In this document: piece by piece, positions 1 to 8,770 of the stretch
Numbering within the stretch: the stretch's first letter is position 1
Layout: every line of letters starts with the position of its first letter
NCBI GenBank assembly: GCA_910577825.1
Contig: CAJTOK010000048.1
Span: forward strand, 1 to 28,348
Length of the DNA: 28,348 nt
Direction of reading: 5' to 3'
DNA from: an uncultured Lachnospiraceae bacterium
Lineage (GTDB): Bacteria; Bacillota; Clostridia; Lachnospirales; Lachnospiraceae
Translations under genes and position numbers: made by a program
The notes under the pieces: generated by a model
Told to the model about the DNA's origin: nothing
What the model saw: the letters and a program-made list of their open reading frames with translations, nothing else
The model's database searches: none

Positions 1-55
1 TAAGCACTGCAAAGTGTTCAGCTGGCTGTCACTAATAGACCGCGGGCTTGACCAA
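1..55 (+). rRNA. 23S ribosomal RNA, 3' end (partial)
   Basis: The first ~53 bases, including CACTAATAGACCGCGGGCTT, match the conserved 3' end of bacterial 23S rRNA, where the usual form is a GTACTAAT...GGGCTTGACC stretch. The gene begins before the window and reads into it on the plus strand. The exact mature 3' end is estimated. No 5S rRNA sequence follows before the terminator at 119-150. Confidence 0.88.
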
Positions 56-118
56 AAGGTTATCTTATAAAAGGTGTCTGGCAACAGTATACAGTTTTGA
101 AAGTATTAGTGTTTATAT

Positions 119-150
119 GTGGAAACTTTTTAGTTTCCGCTTTTTTTTTT
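119..150 (+). terminator. Intrinsic terminator of the rRNA operon
   Basis: The stem is GTGGAAACT pairing with AGTTTCCGC (one T-G pair) around a four-T loop. It is followed by ten T residues at 141-150. It lies about 65 bases after the 23S end and is well placed to end the rrn transcript. Confidence 0.88.
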
Positions 151-160
151 CAGAAAACTA

Positions 161-189
161 TTGCATAATTAAAACAAAAGTGTTACAAT
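161..189 (+). promoter_or_regulatory. Candidate sigma-A promoter for the phospholipase-like gene
   Basis: TTGCAT at 161-166 and TACAAT at 184-189 are separated by 17 bases. The -10 box matches 5 of 6 consensus positions and the -35 box only 3 of 6. It lies just after the rrn terminator and about 60 bases before the start codon at 248. Confidence 0.45.
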
Positions 190-247
190 TAAAATACTTA
201 AAAAAGACAGCGGTTTTATATCGTATATGTCAGGCGAGGAGGCGTAT

Positions 248-835
248 ATGCGAAAGAAATCCCATATTTCACTGGCTTGGTATCTGATGAATAGTGAGGG
301 AATGGAGATGCTGGGAAGCCATAAAGGTTCCTTCTATATAGGCAGTATATTGCCGGACTGCGTTCCATCGTTTTTTGTAAGGAAGCATACATTTGAGGAT
401 TCCTTTGACATCCTGAAGAAAGAATTGGGAAAACTGGTTTCGCACTTTGATGTAAAAAAGGGAGCGGACTGTTACTTTTGCAGGCATCTTGGTGTGATAG
501 TCCATTATATAGCCGATTACTTTACGTTTCCACATAATGCTAATTATCCCGGGAAATTAAAAGACCATTGTGTTTATGAAGAAGAACTGAAACATGCAAT
601 ACGTTCCTATGTCCACAGCCCGGAAGCAATAAGAAAGCGTTTAGGGGAAACAGTCCATTCTCCAGGTGCGATATTGAATTTTGTCCAGAGAATGCACGAA
701 ATTTATACAAGTATGCAGAGTGCAGTGAGCCGTGATTGTGAATATATTGTAGAGCTCTGCCATACTGTCGTTGATGCAATTCTTTTATTATTTGAGGAAC
801 AGACCAGAGAAACGCATCTGGGAATACCAGCTTGA
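248..835 (+). CDS. Zinc-dependent phospholipase C family protein
   Basis: This 195-residue protein resembles the zinc-dependent phospholipase C/S1-P1 nuclease-like proteins of clostridia. Seen: an N-terminal His (SHISLAW), an HKGSFYIGSILPDC segment with the expected metal-binding Asp, and a downstream RHLGVIVHYIADYFTFPHN block rich in His and Asp. These fit the trinuclear zinc fold. The start at 248 is chosen over an ATG at 227 because AGGAGG at 237-242 is correctly spaced from it. There is no signal peptide, so a cytoplasmic location is inferred, unlike secreted phospholipase C toxins. The substrate is unknown. The gene appears to be transcribed alone, with a terminator on each side. Confidence 0.75.
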   Translation: MRKKSHISLAWYLMNSEGMEMLGSHKGSFYIGSILPDCVPSFFVRKHTFEDSFDILKKELGKLVSHFDVKKGADCYFCRHLGVIVHYIADYFTFPHNANYPGKLKDHCVYEEELKHAIRSYVHSPEAIRKRLGETVHSPGAILNFVQRMHEIYTSMQSAVSRDCEYIVELCHTVVDAILLLFEEQTRETHLGIPA

Positions 836-887
836 GATTATGGAAGACGGAAAGTTTTATGAGGACGGAACCGTACATCGTATAAAG

Positions 888-930
888 GGCTGCTTGTTAC
901 ACATAATAAAGTAACAGGCAGCCTTTTTTT
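888..930 (+). terminator. Intrinsic terminator
   Basis: GGCTGCTTGTTAC (888-900) pairs with GTAACAGGCAGCC (911-923), with one wobble pair and a 10-base loop. Seven T residues follow at 924-930. It ends the transcript of the phospholipase-like gene. Confidence 0.9.
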
Positions 931-976
931 ACTCTACAGGAATGCCTTGTAATATAATGAAAAGGAGGGAAATACT

Positions 977-1273
977 ATGGAATATTCAGTATCAGTCAGT
1001 GTTTTAAAGGATGATAAATCTGAAGAAGAGGTTGAAGTTTATTTTGAAACAGAAGACCTTGATGATATTGCAAAAATAAACAAAAAAATTATATTTATCA
1101 AAGAACAGGCCAGAAAACAATATGAAGACACCATAAAGGTTTATTTTACCAGACTGGATTTAAAAAAGCTGCAGAAAGAAATTGATGATATAAATAATAC
1201 ATCTGGATGGTATAATGACGAAACATACAATGAATTTACCAGACAGGAGGAGTTTTATTATGAGAACCTGTAA
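977..1273 (+). CDS. Small acidic protein of unknown function
   Basis: I do not recognise this 98-residue protein. It has a good ribosome binding site (AGGAGGG at about 963-969) and an ATG at 977. It is strongly charged and likely mostly helical after residue 28, with Lys/Glu-rich segments and aromatic residues near the C-terminus (GWYNDETYNEF, EEFYYENL). It has no signal peptide and no membrane segment, so it should be cytoplasmic. It lies between a terminator and the promoter of the foldase gene, so it is probably monocistronic. Composition and codon use match its neighbours. A chance ORF is unlikely given the ribosome binding site. Confidence 0.6.
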   Translation: MEYSVSVSVLKDDKSEEEVEVYFETEDLDDIAKINKKIIFIKEQARKQYEDTIKVYFTRLDLKKLQKEIDDINNTSGWYNDETYNEFTRQEEFYYENL

Positions 1274-1325
1274 CAATTTATAATAACAAATATTAAAAAT
1301 TCAGACACTTATCACATTTTTCATC

Positions 1326-1353
1326 TTGACTTCTTCCTGATTTGCGGTAGAAT
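1326..1353 (+). promoter_or_regulatory. Candidate sigma-A promoter for the foldase gene
   Basis: TTGACT at 1326-1331 and TAGAAT at 1348-1353 are separated by 16 bases. Each matches 5 of 6 consensus positions. The likely transcription start is about 50 bases before the ATG at 1411. Confidence 0.6.
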
Positions 1354-1410
1354 AGATGATAGCGTTTTGTGTGTAAAGCGTTACACAAGATTAATTTTGG
1401 AGGAATAAAG

Positions 1411-2661
1411 ATGAATTCAGCAAAAAAATTAATGAACCAGCAAAATAAAACTGATAATAACACTACCAGTCCAGGAATGCCTGCCACGGGTGACAGGGTT
1501 TTAGGGGATGCAGGCGGAGGCCCTGGCAAAAAACCGCTGGTTCTTGGTGCAATATGTATTATAGTTGTAATTGCACTTTGCGTAGGTGTAGGTATACAGC
1601 AGTTAAAGCCTCAGAGGGTACTGGTTGTTAAAGATACAAAGATGACTATGGATGATATGATGTATCCTATATATGAAAGGGAAAGCCAGTATCTTCCTTT
1701 AAATGAAACTTACCAGTATATGATGGGCTCTTCTGTATGGGATGTCCCTTACCAGGGGGATGATTCTTCTGTTGAGCAGGGGACAAGCAATTCTGACGGC
1801 CTTAAGATAGAGATTATGAATAAGGAAACTGAATATGAAATTTTATACCAGGAAGCTGCTAATGCAGGATATAAGATTACAGATGATGAAAAAAAGGATG
1901 CAGAAGCGCAGGCAGAAGAAGCATTAAAAGGGCTTTCAGGCGTACAGAAATTAAAACTCTGTATTTCCAGCAAGAATTTAACTTCAAGGTTTGAGAAAAG
2001 GATTGTTGCAGACAGGTATAAAAAAGACCAGCAGGAAAACCTGAATAAAGAGGTTGATGAAAGCAGTGCAACTGCAGATATTTCAAAGGAAGAGAACCGC
2101 CAGTATGATATTGAATACTATTATGTGCTGTTGTCAACAACTGACAGTAAAGGCAATACTAAAGAATTATCAAAAAGTGACAAGAAAGAACTTGCAGATA
2201 ATATAAAAGCCCTTGCCAAAAAAGCAGAAAAGGCAAAAGATTTTTCAAAACTTATAGAAGATGAATCAAAGTCTGATATTAAGTATAATACAGGGAAGTT
2301 TACAGAAAAATCAGGCTGGGTATTTGTTTCTGATAAGAATTTAAAGAAAATCAAGGCATTAAAGAATGGTGAAATTTCAGAACCATTTATTGATGATTCC
2401 AAAGGTTATTATGTATTTGTTAAAATGATAGATAATAATTCAACAGAAGCTTACCAGTCAGAATGTAACAAGGCAATAGATGCAGCACGCCAGGCTAAGT
2501 ATGATGAGTGGTATAAAGGCATTAAAGATGGTTATAAAGTTAAGGTAAATAATGAAATCTGGGATGAAGTAACTATTGGTGCAGTTACAACAGGGATAGT
2601 AACAGCAGAAGATTTACAGGCAATGGAGGAAGAAGCCTCTTCAGGCGTTTCAGGAGAATAG
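1411..2661 (+). CDS. Membrane-anchored peptidyl-prolyl isomerase/foldase (PpiC/SurA/PrsA-like)
   Basis: The 416-residue protein has a 40-residue hydrophilic N-terminal tail, a single membrane helix at about 42-62, and an extracytoplasmic region. That region holds a SurA/PrsA-like helical domain and then a rotamase-type segment, from YDIEYYYVLL through KSGWVFVSDKN to GYYVFVKMID. Such proteins assist folding of exported proteins at the membrane surface. The start at 1411 is preferred over an in-frame GTG at 1369 because GGAGGA at 1399-1404 precedes it. It has no lipobox Cys, so it is anchored by its helix rather than by lipid as in PrsA. Catalytic activity is not certain, because many homologues act only as chaperones. 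Confidence 0.75.
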   Translation: MNSAKKLMNQQNKTDNNTTSPGMPATGDRVLGDAGGGPGKKPLVLGAICIIVVIALCVGVGIQQLKPQRVLVVKDTKMTMDDMMYPIYERESQYLPLNETYQYMMGSSVWDVPYQGDDSSVEQGTSNSDGLKIEIMNKETEYEILYQEAANAGYKITDDEKKDAEAQAEEALKGLSGVQKLKLCISSKNLTSRFEKRIVADRYKKDQQENLNKEVDESSATADISKEENRQYDIEYYYVLLSTTDSKGNTKELSKSDKKELADNIKALAKKAEKAKDFSKLIEDESKSDIKYNTGKFTEKSGWVFVSDKNLKKIKALKNGEISEPFIDDSKGYYVFVKMIDNNSTEAYQSECNKAIDAARQAKYDEWYKGIKDGYKVKVNNEIWDEVTIGAVTTGIVTAEDLQAMEEEASSGVSGE

Positions 2662-2693
2662 AAATGTGCAGGGGACTTCAGGAATTAAGTATT

Positions 2694-2726
2694 ACAAGCC
2701 GTATGGATATATGCCATATGGCTTGT
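2694..2726 (+). other. Hairpin between the foldase gene and purL
   Basis: ACAAGCCGTATGG (2694-2706) pairs with CCATATGGCTTGT (2714-2726) with one wobble and a 7-base loop. The downstream sequence is TGTTACTATCC, so the T-tract is poor. It may be a weak terminator or an RNA-stability hairpin ahead of purL. No purine riboswitch core is visible here. Confidence 0.5.
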
Positions 2727-2787
2727 TGTTACTATCCAGGGCATAGAACAGGCGGCATTGTATCAGATGAAATGGAGGATATACACT

Positions 2788-5700
2788 ATGGGAAGTGTTA
2801 AAAGAATTTATGTTGAAAAGAAAGCACCTTATGCTGTACGTGCAAAAGAACTTAAAGAGGAAACAAGGCGTTATCTTGGGATTAAGGAACTGGCAGATGT
2901 ACGTGTGCTTATACGTTATGATGTTGAAAATTTAAGTGAAGATACGTATAAGCAGGCACTTGTTACAGTATTTTCAGAACCGCCTGTAGATGATTACTAT
3001 GAGGAAGAATTTAGCTATAAGGAAGGAAGCCTTGTATTTTCAGTGGAATATCTTCCAGGACAGTTTGACCAGAGGGCCGATTCTGCAGAACAATGTGTAA
3101 AGCTTCTAAATGAAAAGGAAAATCCTGTTATACGTTCAGCTGTTACTTATGTTTTTGAGGGAAATGTAACAGAAGAAATGGCAGTGCGCATAAAGGAATA
3201 CTGCATTAACCCTGTTGATTCACGTGAGGCAGATGAAAAGAAACCAGAAACACTTGTACAGGAATTTGACGAGCCGGCAGATGTGGCGGTTTTTGAAGGC
3301 TTTAAGGATATGCCAGAGGAGGAACTTAAAACACTTTATAGTTCATTAAACCTTGCAATGACATTTAAAGATTTTCTCCATATACAGAATTATTTTGCAG
3401 GGGAGGAGAAAAGGGACCCGTCTGTTACTGAAATCCGTGTGCTTGATACATACTGGTCTGACCACTGCCGCCATACTACATTTCTTACAGAGCTTAAAAA
3501 TGTAGAATTTAAGGATGGCTATTACAAAGAACCTGTAGTTAAAGCATATGAAGAATACCTTGGGGCAAGGAAGGAATTATTTAAGGACAGGCCGGACAAA
3601 TTTGTTTCACTTATGGATATTGCCCTTATGGGTATGCGTAAGCTTAAAGCTGACGGAAAGCTTGGTGATATGGAGGAATCCGACGAAATTAACGCATGTT
3701 CTGTAATCGTGCCGGTTGAAATAGACGGGCAGGCAGAGGAATGGCTTGTATTCTTTAAGAACGAAACACATAACCACCCTACAGAGATTGAACCGTTTGG
3801 CGGGGCAGCCACATGCCTTGGTGGTGCTATACGTGACCCGCTTTCAGGCCGTGGCTATGTATACCAGGCTATGCGTGTAACAGGTGCTGCAGACCCTTCT
3901 GTGCCTATGGCGGATACATTGCCTGGCAAGCTGCCGCAGAGAAAGATTGTAACAGGTGCTGCACAGGGATATAGTTCATACGGCAACCAGATAGGGCTTG
4001 CTACAGGGCTTGTAAATGAAGTCTACCATCCGGGCTATGTTGCAAAGCGTATGGAGATTGGTGCTGTTATGGGAGCTGCCCCGCGCCGCAATGTTATCCG
4101 CAAGAAAAGTGAACCAGGTGATGTAATTATACTTCTTGGAGGACGTACCGGGCGTGACGGGATTGGCGGTGCAACCGGCTCTTCAAAAGCACATACTACA
4201 AAGTCCATTGATGTATGCGGCGCAGAGGTGCAAAAAGGGAATGCACCTACAGAACGTAAAATACAGCGTCTTTTCCGTAAAGAAGAAGCAAGTTTAATTA
4301 TTAAGAAGTGTAATGACTTTGGCGCAGGCGGCGTATCAGTTGCTATCGGCGAACTTGCAGACGGGCTCAGGGTTAACCTTGATAAAGTCCCTAAAAAATA
4401 CGCAGGGCTTGACGGGACAGAACTTGCAATTTCCGAGTCACAGGAACGCATGGCAGTAGTTGTAGCCAGGGAAGATACAGATAAAATGTTAAAACTTGCA
4501 GCAGAAGAGAACCTTGAAGCTGTAGTGGTGGCAGAGGTAACAGAAGAACCACGCCTTGTCCTTACATGGAGAGGCAAAGTTATTGTAAATATATCAAGGG
4601 CATTCCTTGATACAAACGGTGCACACCAGGAAACAGATGTAGTAGTAACAATGCCTTCAGAAGAAGACAATTACTTTATGCAGGAAAAAGAAATTACAGA
4701 TATAAAAGAAGAATGGCTTTCTACATTAAGTGATTTAAATGTATGCTCACAGAAAGGGCTTGTGGAGATGTTTGACAGCTCAATAGGGGCTGCAAGCGTT
4801 TATATGCCATATGGCGGCAAAAAACAGCTTACTCCTGTCCAGACAATGGCAGCAAAGCTTCCTGTCCTTTCTGGCACATGTGACACAGTTACAATGATGA
4901 GTTATGGAATTGACCCGTATCTTGCAAGCTGGAGCCCGTACCATGGCTCTGTATACGCAGTAATATCTTCTGTTGCAAAGATAGTTGCAGCAGGTGGTGA
5001 CTACAGGAAGATACGTTTTACATTCCAGGAATACTTTAAACGCCTTGGGGAAGACCCTGTGCGCTGGGGTGAGCCTATGGCAGCACTTCTTGGTGCATAT
5101 GATGCACAGATAAAGCTAGGGCTTGCTTCCATTGGCGGCAAGGACAGCATGTCAGGCACATTTAATGATATTGATGTACCGCCAACACTATGTTCATTTG
5201 CAGTAGATATTGCAAAAGTACAGGATATTATTACACCTGAACTTAAAGAAGCAGGCAATGTACTTGTTAAATTTGATATAGAAAAAGACAAATATTCACT
5301 TCCTGTATACAGCCAGCTTATGCAGCTGTATGGAAATATTAAAGAAATGGCAGCTGCAGGGATTATTAAATCAGCATATGCCACAGGTTTTGGCGGTATA
5401 TGTGAAGCTGCAAGCAAGATGGCATTTGGCAACGGGCTTGGTATTAAAATAGACAGCAGTATAAGCGCAGCTGCATTATTTGCAAAAGACTATGGTTCAA
5501 TAATTGCAGAAGTTGCAGTTAATGACCTTGGCAGAATAACAGCAGATTATACAAAGATTGCAGATATTACAGACAGTGCAGAATTTGTATACGGGGATAT
5601 GGTTATTACAATGGAAGAAGCATTAAAAGCATGGAAATCAAGGCTTGAAAGTGTATTCCCTACAGAATCAGGTGTTGTACAGACAGAACTTGAAGATACT

Positions 5701-6543
5701 TTATTTAAGGAGAAAAACATTTATATCTGCAAGAATAAAGTGGCAAAACCTGAAGTATTTATTCCTGTATTCCCAGGTACTAACTGTGAATATGACACTG
5801 CCAGGGCATTTGAAGTAGCAGGGGCCAAAGTAAACACAGTTGTATTTAAGAACCTGTCAGGAAGCCAGATTACAGAATCCGCCAAAGCATTTGAAGCAGC
5901 CGTAAGGAAATCACAGATACTTATGTTTTCAGGCGGTTTCAGTGCAGGTGACGAGCCAGACGGTTCAGCGAAATTTATTGCATCAGTATTCAGGAACCAG
6001 GCAATAATGGACGCAGTACATGAGCTTTTACAGAAACGTGACGGGCTTATACTTGGCATATGCAACGGCTTCCAGGCACTTGTAAAACTCGGGCTTGTGC
6101 CTTATGGTGAGATAAAGCCGCAGGCAGAAGACTCACCAACACTTACAACAAACAGCATTGGACGACATATATCCAAAACTGTCTATACAAAAGTTGTTTC
6201 AAACAAATCACCATGGCTTGCCAAAGCAGTCCTTGGCAATATATATGCAGTTCCTGCTTCACATGGTGAAGGACGTTTTGTAGCAAGTGATGAAGTAATT
6301 AAAAAACTTTTTGAAAACGGGCAGGTTGCAACAAGATATGCAGACCTTTCAGGAAACGTAACAATGGACGAAGACTTTAACCCAAATGGTTCATATGCTG
6401 CAATTGAAGGAATTACAAGCCCTGACGGCCGTGTACTCGGCAAAATGGCACATTCAGAGCGAATTGGGAATGGTGTTGCCATAAATATATATGGAGAACA
6501 GGACCAGCATATATTTGAATCAGGTGTTTTATATTTCAAATAA
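2788..6543 (+). CDS. purL: Phosphoribosylformylglycinamidine synthase (single-chain PurL with glutaminase domain)
   Basis: The enzyme converts FGAR plus glutamine and ATP to FGAM in purine synthesis. The 1251 residues hold an N-terminal PurS-like region, synthase domains and a C-terminal class I glutamine amidotransferase. Seen: DTYWSDHCRH at 220-229, the NETHNHPTEIEPFGG metal/nucleotide block from 325, and GGKDSMSGTF in the second half. The glutaminase begins near 992 (PVFPGTNCEYD), with catalytic Cys1092 (GICNGFQ), His1159 and Glu1161 (SHGEGRF). The start at 2788 follows GGAGG at 2774-2778; an upstream in-frame TTG at 2758 lacks such a site. No other pur genes adjoin it. The size fits the long clostridial/proteobacterial form rather than the split PurL/PurQ/PurS of Bacillus. 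Confidence 0.97.
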   Translation: MGSVKRIYVEKKAPYAVRAKELKEETRRYLGIKELADVRVLIRYDVENLSEDTYKQALVTVFSEPPVDDYYEEEFSYKEGSLVFSVEYLPGQFDQRADSAEQCVKLLNEKENPVIRSAVTYVFEGNVTEEMAVRIKEYCINPVDSREADEKKPETLVQEFDEPADVAVFEGFKDMPEEELKTLYSSLNLAMTFKDFLHIQNYFAGEEKRDPSVTEIRVLDTYWSDHCRHTTFLTELKNVEFKDGYYKEPVVKAYEEYLGARKELFKDRPDKFVSLMDIALMGMRKLKADGKLGDMEESDEINACSVIVPVEIDGQAEEWLVFFKNETHNHPTEIEPFGGAATCLGGAIRDPLSGRGYVYQAMRVTGAADPSVPMADTLPGKLPQRKIVTGAAQGYSSYGNQIGLATGLVNEVYHPGYVAKRMEIGAVMGAAPRRNVIRKKSEPGDVIILLGGRTGRDGIGGATGSSKAHTTKSIDVCGAEVQKGNAPTERKIQRLFRKEEASLIIKKCNDFGAGGVSVAIGELADGLRVNLDKVPKKYAGLDGTELAISESQERMAVVVAREDTDKMLKLAAEENLEAVVVAEVTEEPRLVLTWRGKVIVNISRAFLDTNGAHQETDVVVTMPSEEDNYFMQEKEITDIKEEWLSTLSDLNVCSQKGLVEMFDSSIGAASVYMPYGGKKQLTPVQTMAAKLPVLSGTCDTVTMMSYGIDPYLASWSPYHGSVYAVISSVAKIVAAGGDYRKIRFTFQEYFKRLGEDPVRWGEPMAALLGAYDAQIKLGLASIGGKDSMSGTFNDIDVPPTLCSFAVDIAKVQDIITPELKEAGNVLVKFDIEKDKYSLPVYSQLMQLYGNIKEMAAAGIIKSAYATGFGGICEAASKMAFGNGLGIKIDSSISAAALFAKDYGSIIAEVAVNDLGRITADYTKIADITDSAEFVYGDMVITMEEALKAWKSRLESVFPTESGVVQTELEDTLFKEKNIYICKNKVAKPEVFIPVFPGTNCEYDTARAFEVAGAKVNTVVFKNLSGSQITESAKAFEAAVRKSQILMFSGGFSAGDEPDGSAKFIASVFRNQAIMDAVHELLQKRDGLILGICNGFQALVKLGLVPYGEIKPQAEDSPTLTTNSIGRHISKTVYTKVVSNKSPWLAKAVLGNIYAVPASHGEGRFVASDEVIKKLFENGQVATRYADLSGNVTMDEDFNPNGSYAAIEGITSPDGRVLGKMAHSERIGNGVAINIYGEQDQHIFESGVLYFK

Positions 6544-6562
6544 ATTGTAAAAAAATTATAAC

Positions 6563-6875
6563 TTATTTTATAAAACCCCCTGTAATTACCGGGTAATTCC
6601 AATAATTGCAGGGGGATAACTTCCTCCATAGCTTTTTTTGTGCTATGTCCTGTGCTATATCTTGTCCTATCTGTTGTCCTAATATCTGGGCTTCACGTCT
6701 TAGTTCTTTTTTCCATTTTGGTTCATAATCTTCCCTGAGCACACATGCGGAAAACCATTATCCCGTCATTTGTATACTGGCACTCAAAATGGTATGTAAT
6801 ACCATTTATTATAAATGATGTGTCAAATACCGCCCTGCTTGTGTCTTTGTTTATATTTTTTCCTGTTTCTGCCAT
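6563..6875 (-). pseudogene. Remnant of an Rpn/PD-(D/E)XK-type nuclease or transposase-like gene
   Basis: On the minus strand an ATG at 6875, preceded by AGAAGGA, opens a 50-codon frame that stops at 6723. It contains FIINGITYHFECQYTNDG, which resembles the catalytic-core region (YHxECQ) of Rpn-family proteins. A shift of one base then opens a second frame (EDYEPKWKKELRREAQ, then repeated GQ/AQDI) that runs to a stop at 6563. This looks like the charged helical tail of the same family. The middle of the normally ~250-300 residue protein is missing. I infer an internal deletion or frameshift, and the gene is almost certainly inactive. Family assignment is from memory of the motif, not a search. 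Confidence 0.55.
6576..6615 (-). terminator. Hairpin downstream of purL and inside the pseudogene tail
   Basis: CCCCCTGTAATT (6576-6587) pairs with AATTGCAGGGGG (6604-6615) with one wobble. On the minus strand the stem is followed by TTTTATAAAAT, a modest T-tract. On the plus strand no T-tract follows. It could end minus-strand transcripts from the flippase and serve purL only weakly. Confidence 0.45.
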
Positions 6876-6955
6876 ATTGTTCCTTCTATTATATTTAAAT
6901 TTACTGTATGTTACTGATATTAGTTTATTATAAAATTCCTTGTAAAGGATAGCAA

Positions 6956-8518
6956 TTATTTTTTATTTGCAAGTTCTGTTTTATTTATGCACCTGCTGGC
7001 AAAAAGAAACATTATATAAAGTGCCAGTACAAGGGTACATATAGCAAAAAGTGCTGGTATCTGGAATGTACCTGGAATAAATCCGGTTATTATACTATAA
7101 GCTTTATAGGACATGCTTCCTGCAAGTATTAAAAAGAGGCATGGAAGTATAACCCAGTGTATGCTGTCAGGCAGTATATAATCTTTCAGGCAGAAACCTT
7201 CCAGGACTGCCATAATTACCTGGCTTAACAACATCCCTGCCAGATATGCTTTTATTCCATATACAGGTACAAGTACCACAAGGAAATATATTTTAATTAT
7301 AAGGCTTAGTACAGTTATTATAAATGTAAGCTGTGTATGCCCCATTCCGTTTATTATACTTGTAAATGCTGTTGAAATATATAGAAACGGGCATAGCCAT
7401 GAAAGTATAACTATATATGAGCCAGCAGTTTCATTATGGAAAAAAAGTGTTCCCATTTCATTTCCAAATATAACAAATATACAGACAAAAAGCCAGCCTG
7501 TAAGAAGACTGTATTTAGTAGCAAATGTTACAGATTTCCTTATTCTGGAAAAGTTTTTTTCTGCCTGTGCCTGTGCGATTGATGGAAGCAGCATAACTGC
7601 AAAGGCATTGCTTATAGCGGAAGGGAAAAGTACAAAAGGCATTGCCATTCCTGATAAAACCCCATAAATACTTAATGAACCTGACGGACTGAGCCCGTAT
7701 TTCTGCAACGCGGCAGGTATAAATATAGCTTCAGCGCTATGCAGGAATGATACTATAAGTTTAGTTGTAGTAAGCATTGCAGAAAGTGAAAGAAGGGTCA
7801 TAAAAACCGGGTGTTTCCCGCCATTTTTCAATTTATTCATGGCAAAATACCTGCCAGCTACCTGGCTTTTTATCTGTTTAAAAGATATAAAAAGCCTTAT
7901 TACACTGAAAATACAGCCACAGATTTCACCAGCCACAAGCCCCCATACAGCAATAATGGCATTTGATTCACTGCCTGCACCTGCAAATATATACATAAGG
8001 TATACAAACAGTACCCTTGATAACTGTTCAATAATCTGTGAAGCAGCAGGGACAGAAGCATTTTGTATTCCATAATAATAGCCTGAAATACAGGCTGACA
8101 GGCTGCAGAAAGGAAAAAGCACAGACATTATTTTCAGATATGGTGCACATGATTTTTCAAGTATGATTTTCTCTGCTATCCACTCTGGCTTTGAATAGAC
8201 AAACCACATAAGAAGCAGTGAAAGCCCAAGGGCAAGCACCATGCCGGAAGCCAGTATTTTTAAAGGGGAAGTGCTGTTATTGTTTTTCTTTGATGTAGTA
8301 GTTCCAATAAGCTGTGAAATAGCTGTCTGTATGCCAGCGCCATATATTGTAAAGCATATTCCATATATAGGAAATATAAGCTGGTATATTCCAAGCAGGC
8401 CAGAACCGAGAATACCTGCAAGAAAAATTCTGTAGAAAAACCCTATAATGCGTGTTATAATGCCAGCAACAGTAAGTATTATAGTTCCTTTAATAAGTTT
8501 GTTCTGGAAGAATTTCAT
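6956..8518 (-). CDS. Polysaccharide/lipid flippase, MurJ/SpoVB-like (MOP superfamily)
   Basis: The 520-residue protein is almost entirely hydrophobic, with about 14 predicted membrane helices. The N-terminus (LTVAGIITRIIGFFYRI, GLLGIYQLIFPIYG) is typical of SpoVB/YtgP-type members of the MurJ-related flippases, which move lipid-linked cell-wall or polysaccharide precursors across the membrane. Length fits the family. An AGAAAGG site lies upstream of the minus-strand ATG at 8518. It is divergent from the chemoreceptor gene and appears monocistronic. The exact substrate (lipid II, exopolysaccharide, or a sporulation-specific precursor) cannot be told from sequence. No other sporulation genes are in the window. 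Confidence 0.85.
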   Translation of the reverse strand: MKFFQNKLIKGTIILTVAGIITRIIGFFYRIFLAGILGSGLLGIYQLIFPIYGICFTIYGAGIQTAISQLIGTTTSKKNNNSTSPLKILASGMVLALGLSLLLMWFVYSKPEWIAEKIILEKSCAPYLKIMSVLFPFCSLSACISGYYYGIQNASVPAASQIIEQLSRVLFVYLMYIFAGAGSESNAIIAVWGLVAGEICGCIFSVIRLFISFKQIKSQVAGRYFAMNKLKNGGKHPVFMTLLSLSAMLTTTKLIVSFLHSAEAIFIPAALQKYGLSPSGSLSIYGVLSGMAMPFVLFPSAISNAFAVMLLPSIAQAQAEKNFSRIRKSVTFATKYSLLTGWLFVCIFVIFGNEMGTLFFHNETAGSYIVILSWLCPFLYISTAFTSIINGMGHTQLTFIITVLSLIIKIYFLVVLVPVYGIKAYLAGMLLSQVIMAVLEGFCLKDYILPDSIHWVILPCLFLILAGSMSYKAYSIITGFIPGTFQIPALFAICTLVLALYIMFLFASRCINKTELANKK

Positions 8519-8659
8519 ATATATGCCTTTCTGCTGTATAGCAAAAGCGGTTAATATACTATATGAAAATTGTGGATTATTATGTTAATCCTGGATTAAA
8601 AATTTCCAGTCCGGCTACACAGGCATGGAAGTTTTTGGGATACACGCCATAATATATTA

Positions 8660-8688
8660 TAGACTTTTTAAATGTTATCTACTATAAT
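8660..8688 (+). promoter_or_regulatory. Candidate sigma-A promoter for the Cache chemoreceptor
   Basis: TAGACT at 8660-8665 and a perfect TATAAT at 8683-8688 are separated by 17 bases. About 75 bases of AT-rich leader follow before the ATG at 8771. No c-di-GMP riboswitch core is visible in the leader. Confidence 0.6.
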
Positions 8689-8770
8689 AAGAATAGTAAC
8701 TATTTTTTTAGCTATTTTTGTTAAAACATAATAAAATTTATTGTTTTAAATATGAAAGGGGTTTTTTATA

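Noticed and set aside
48..287. 79-residue plus-strand ORF starting at the 23S end
   Set aside because: It runs through the rRNA 3' end, the terminator and the promoter region, and has no ribosome binding site.
840..914. 24-codon ORF after the phospholipase-like gene (MEDGKFYEDGTVHRIKG...)
   Set aside because: It is short, has no ribosome binding site and runs into the terminator stem.
4035..4670. 211-residue minus-strand ORF inside purL
   Set aside because: Shadow of the purL frame; Ser/Ala/Thr-rich with no family resemblance.
6745..6933. 62-residue hydrophobic plus-strand ORF
   Set aside because: It is the antisense of the Rpn-like remnant and lacks a ribosome binding site; the minus strand explains these bases better.
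8690..8770. Possible riboswitch in the chemoreceptor leader
   Set aside because: The leader is AT-rich with only a short AATAG/CTATT hairpin and no c-di-GMP or other recognisable riboswitch core.
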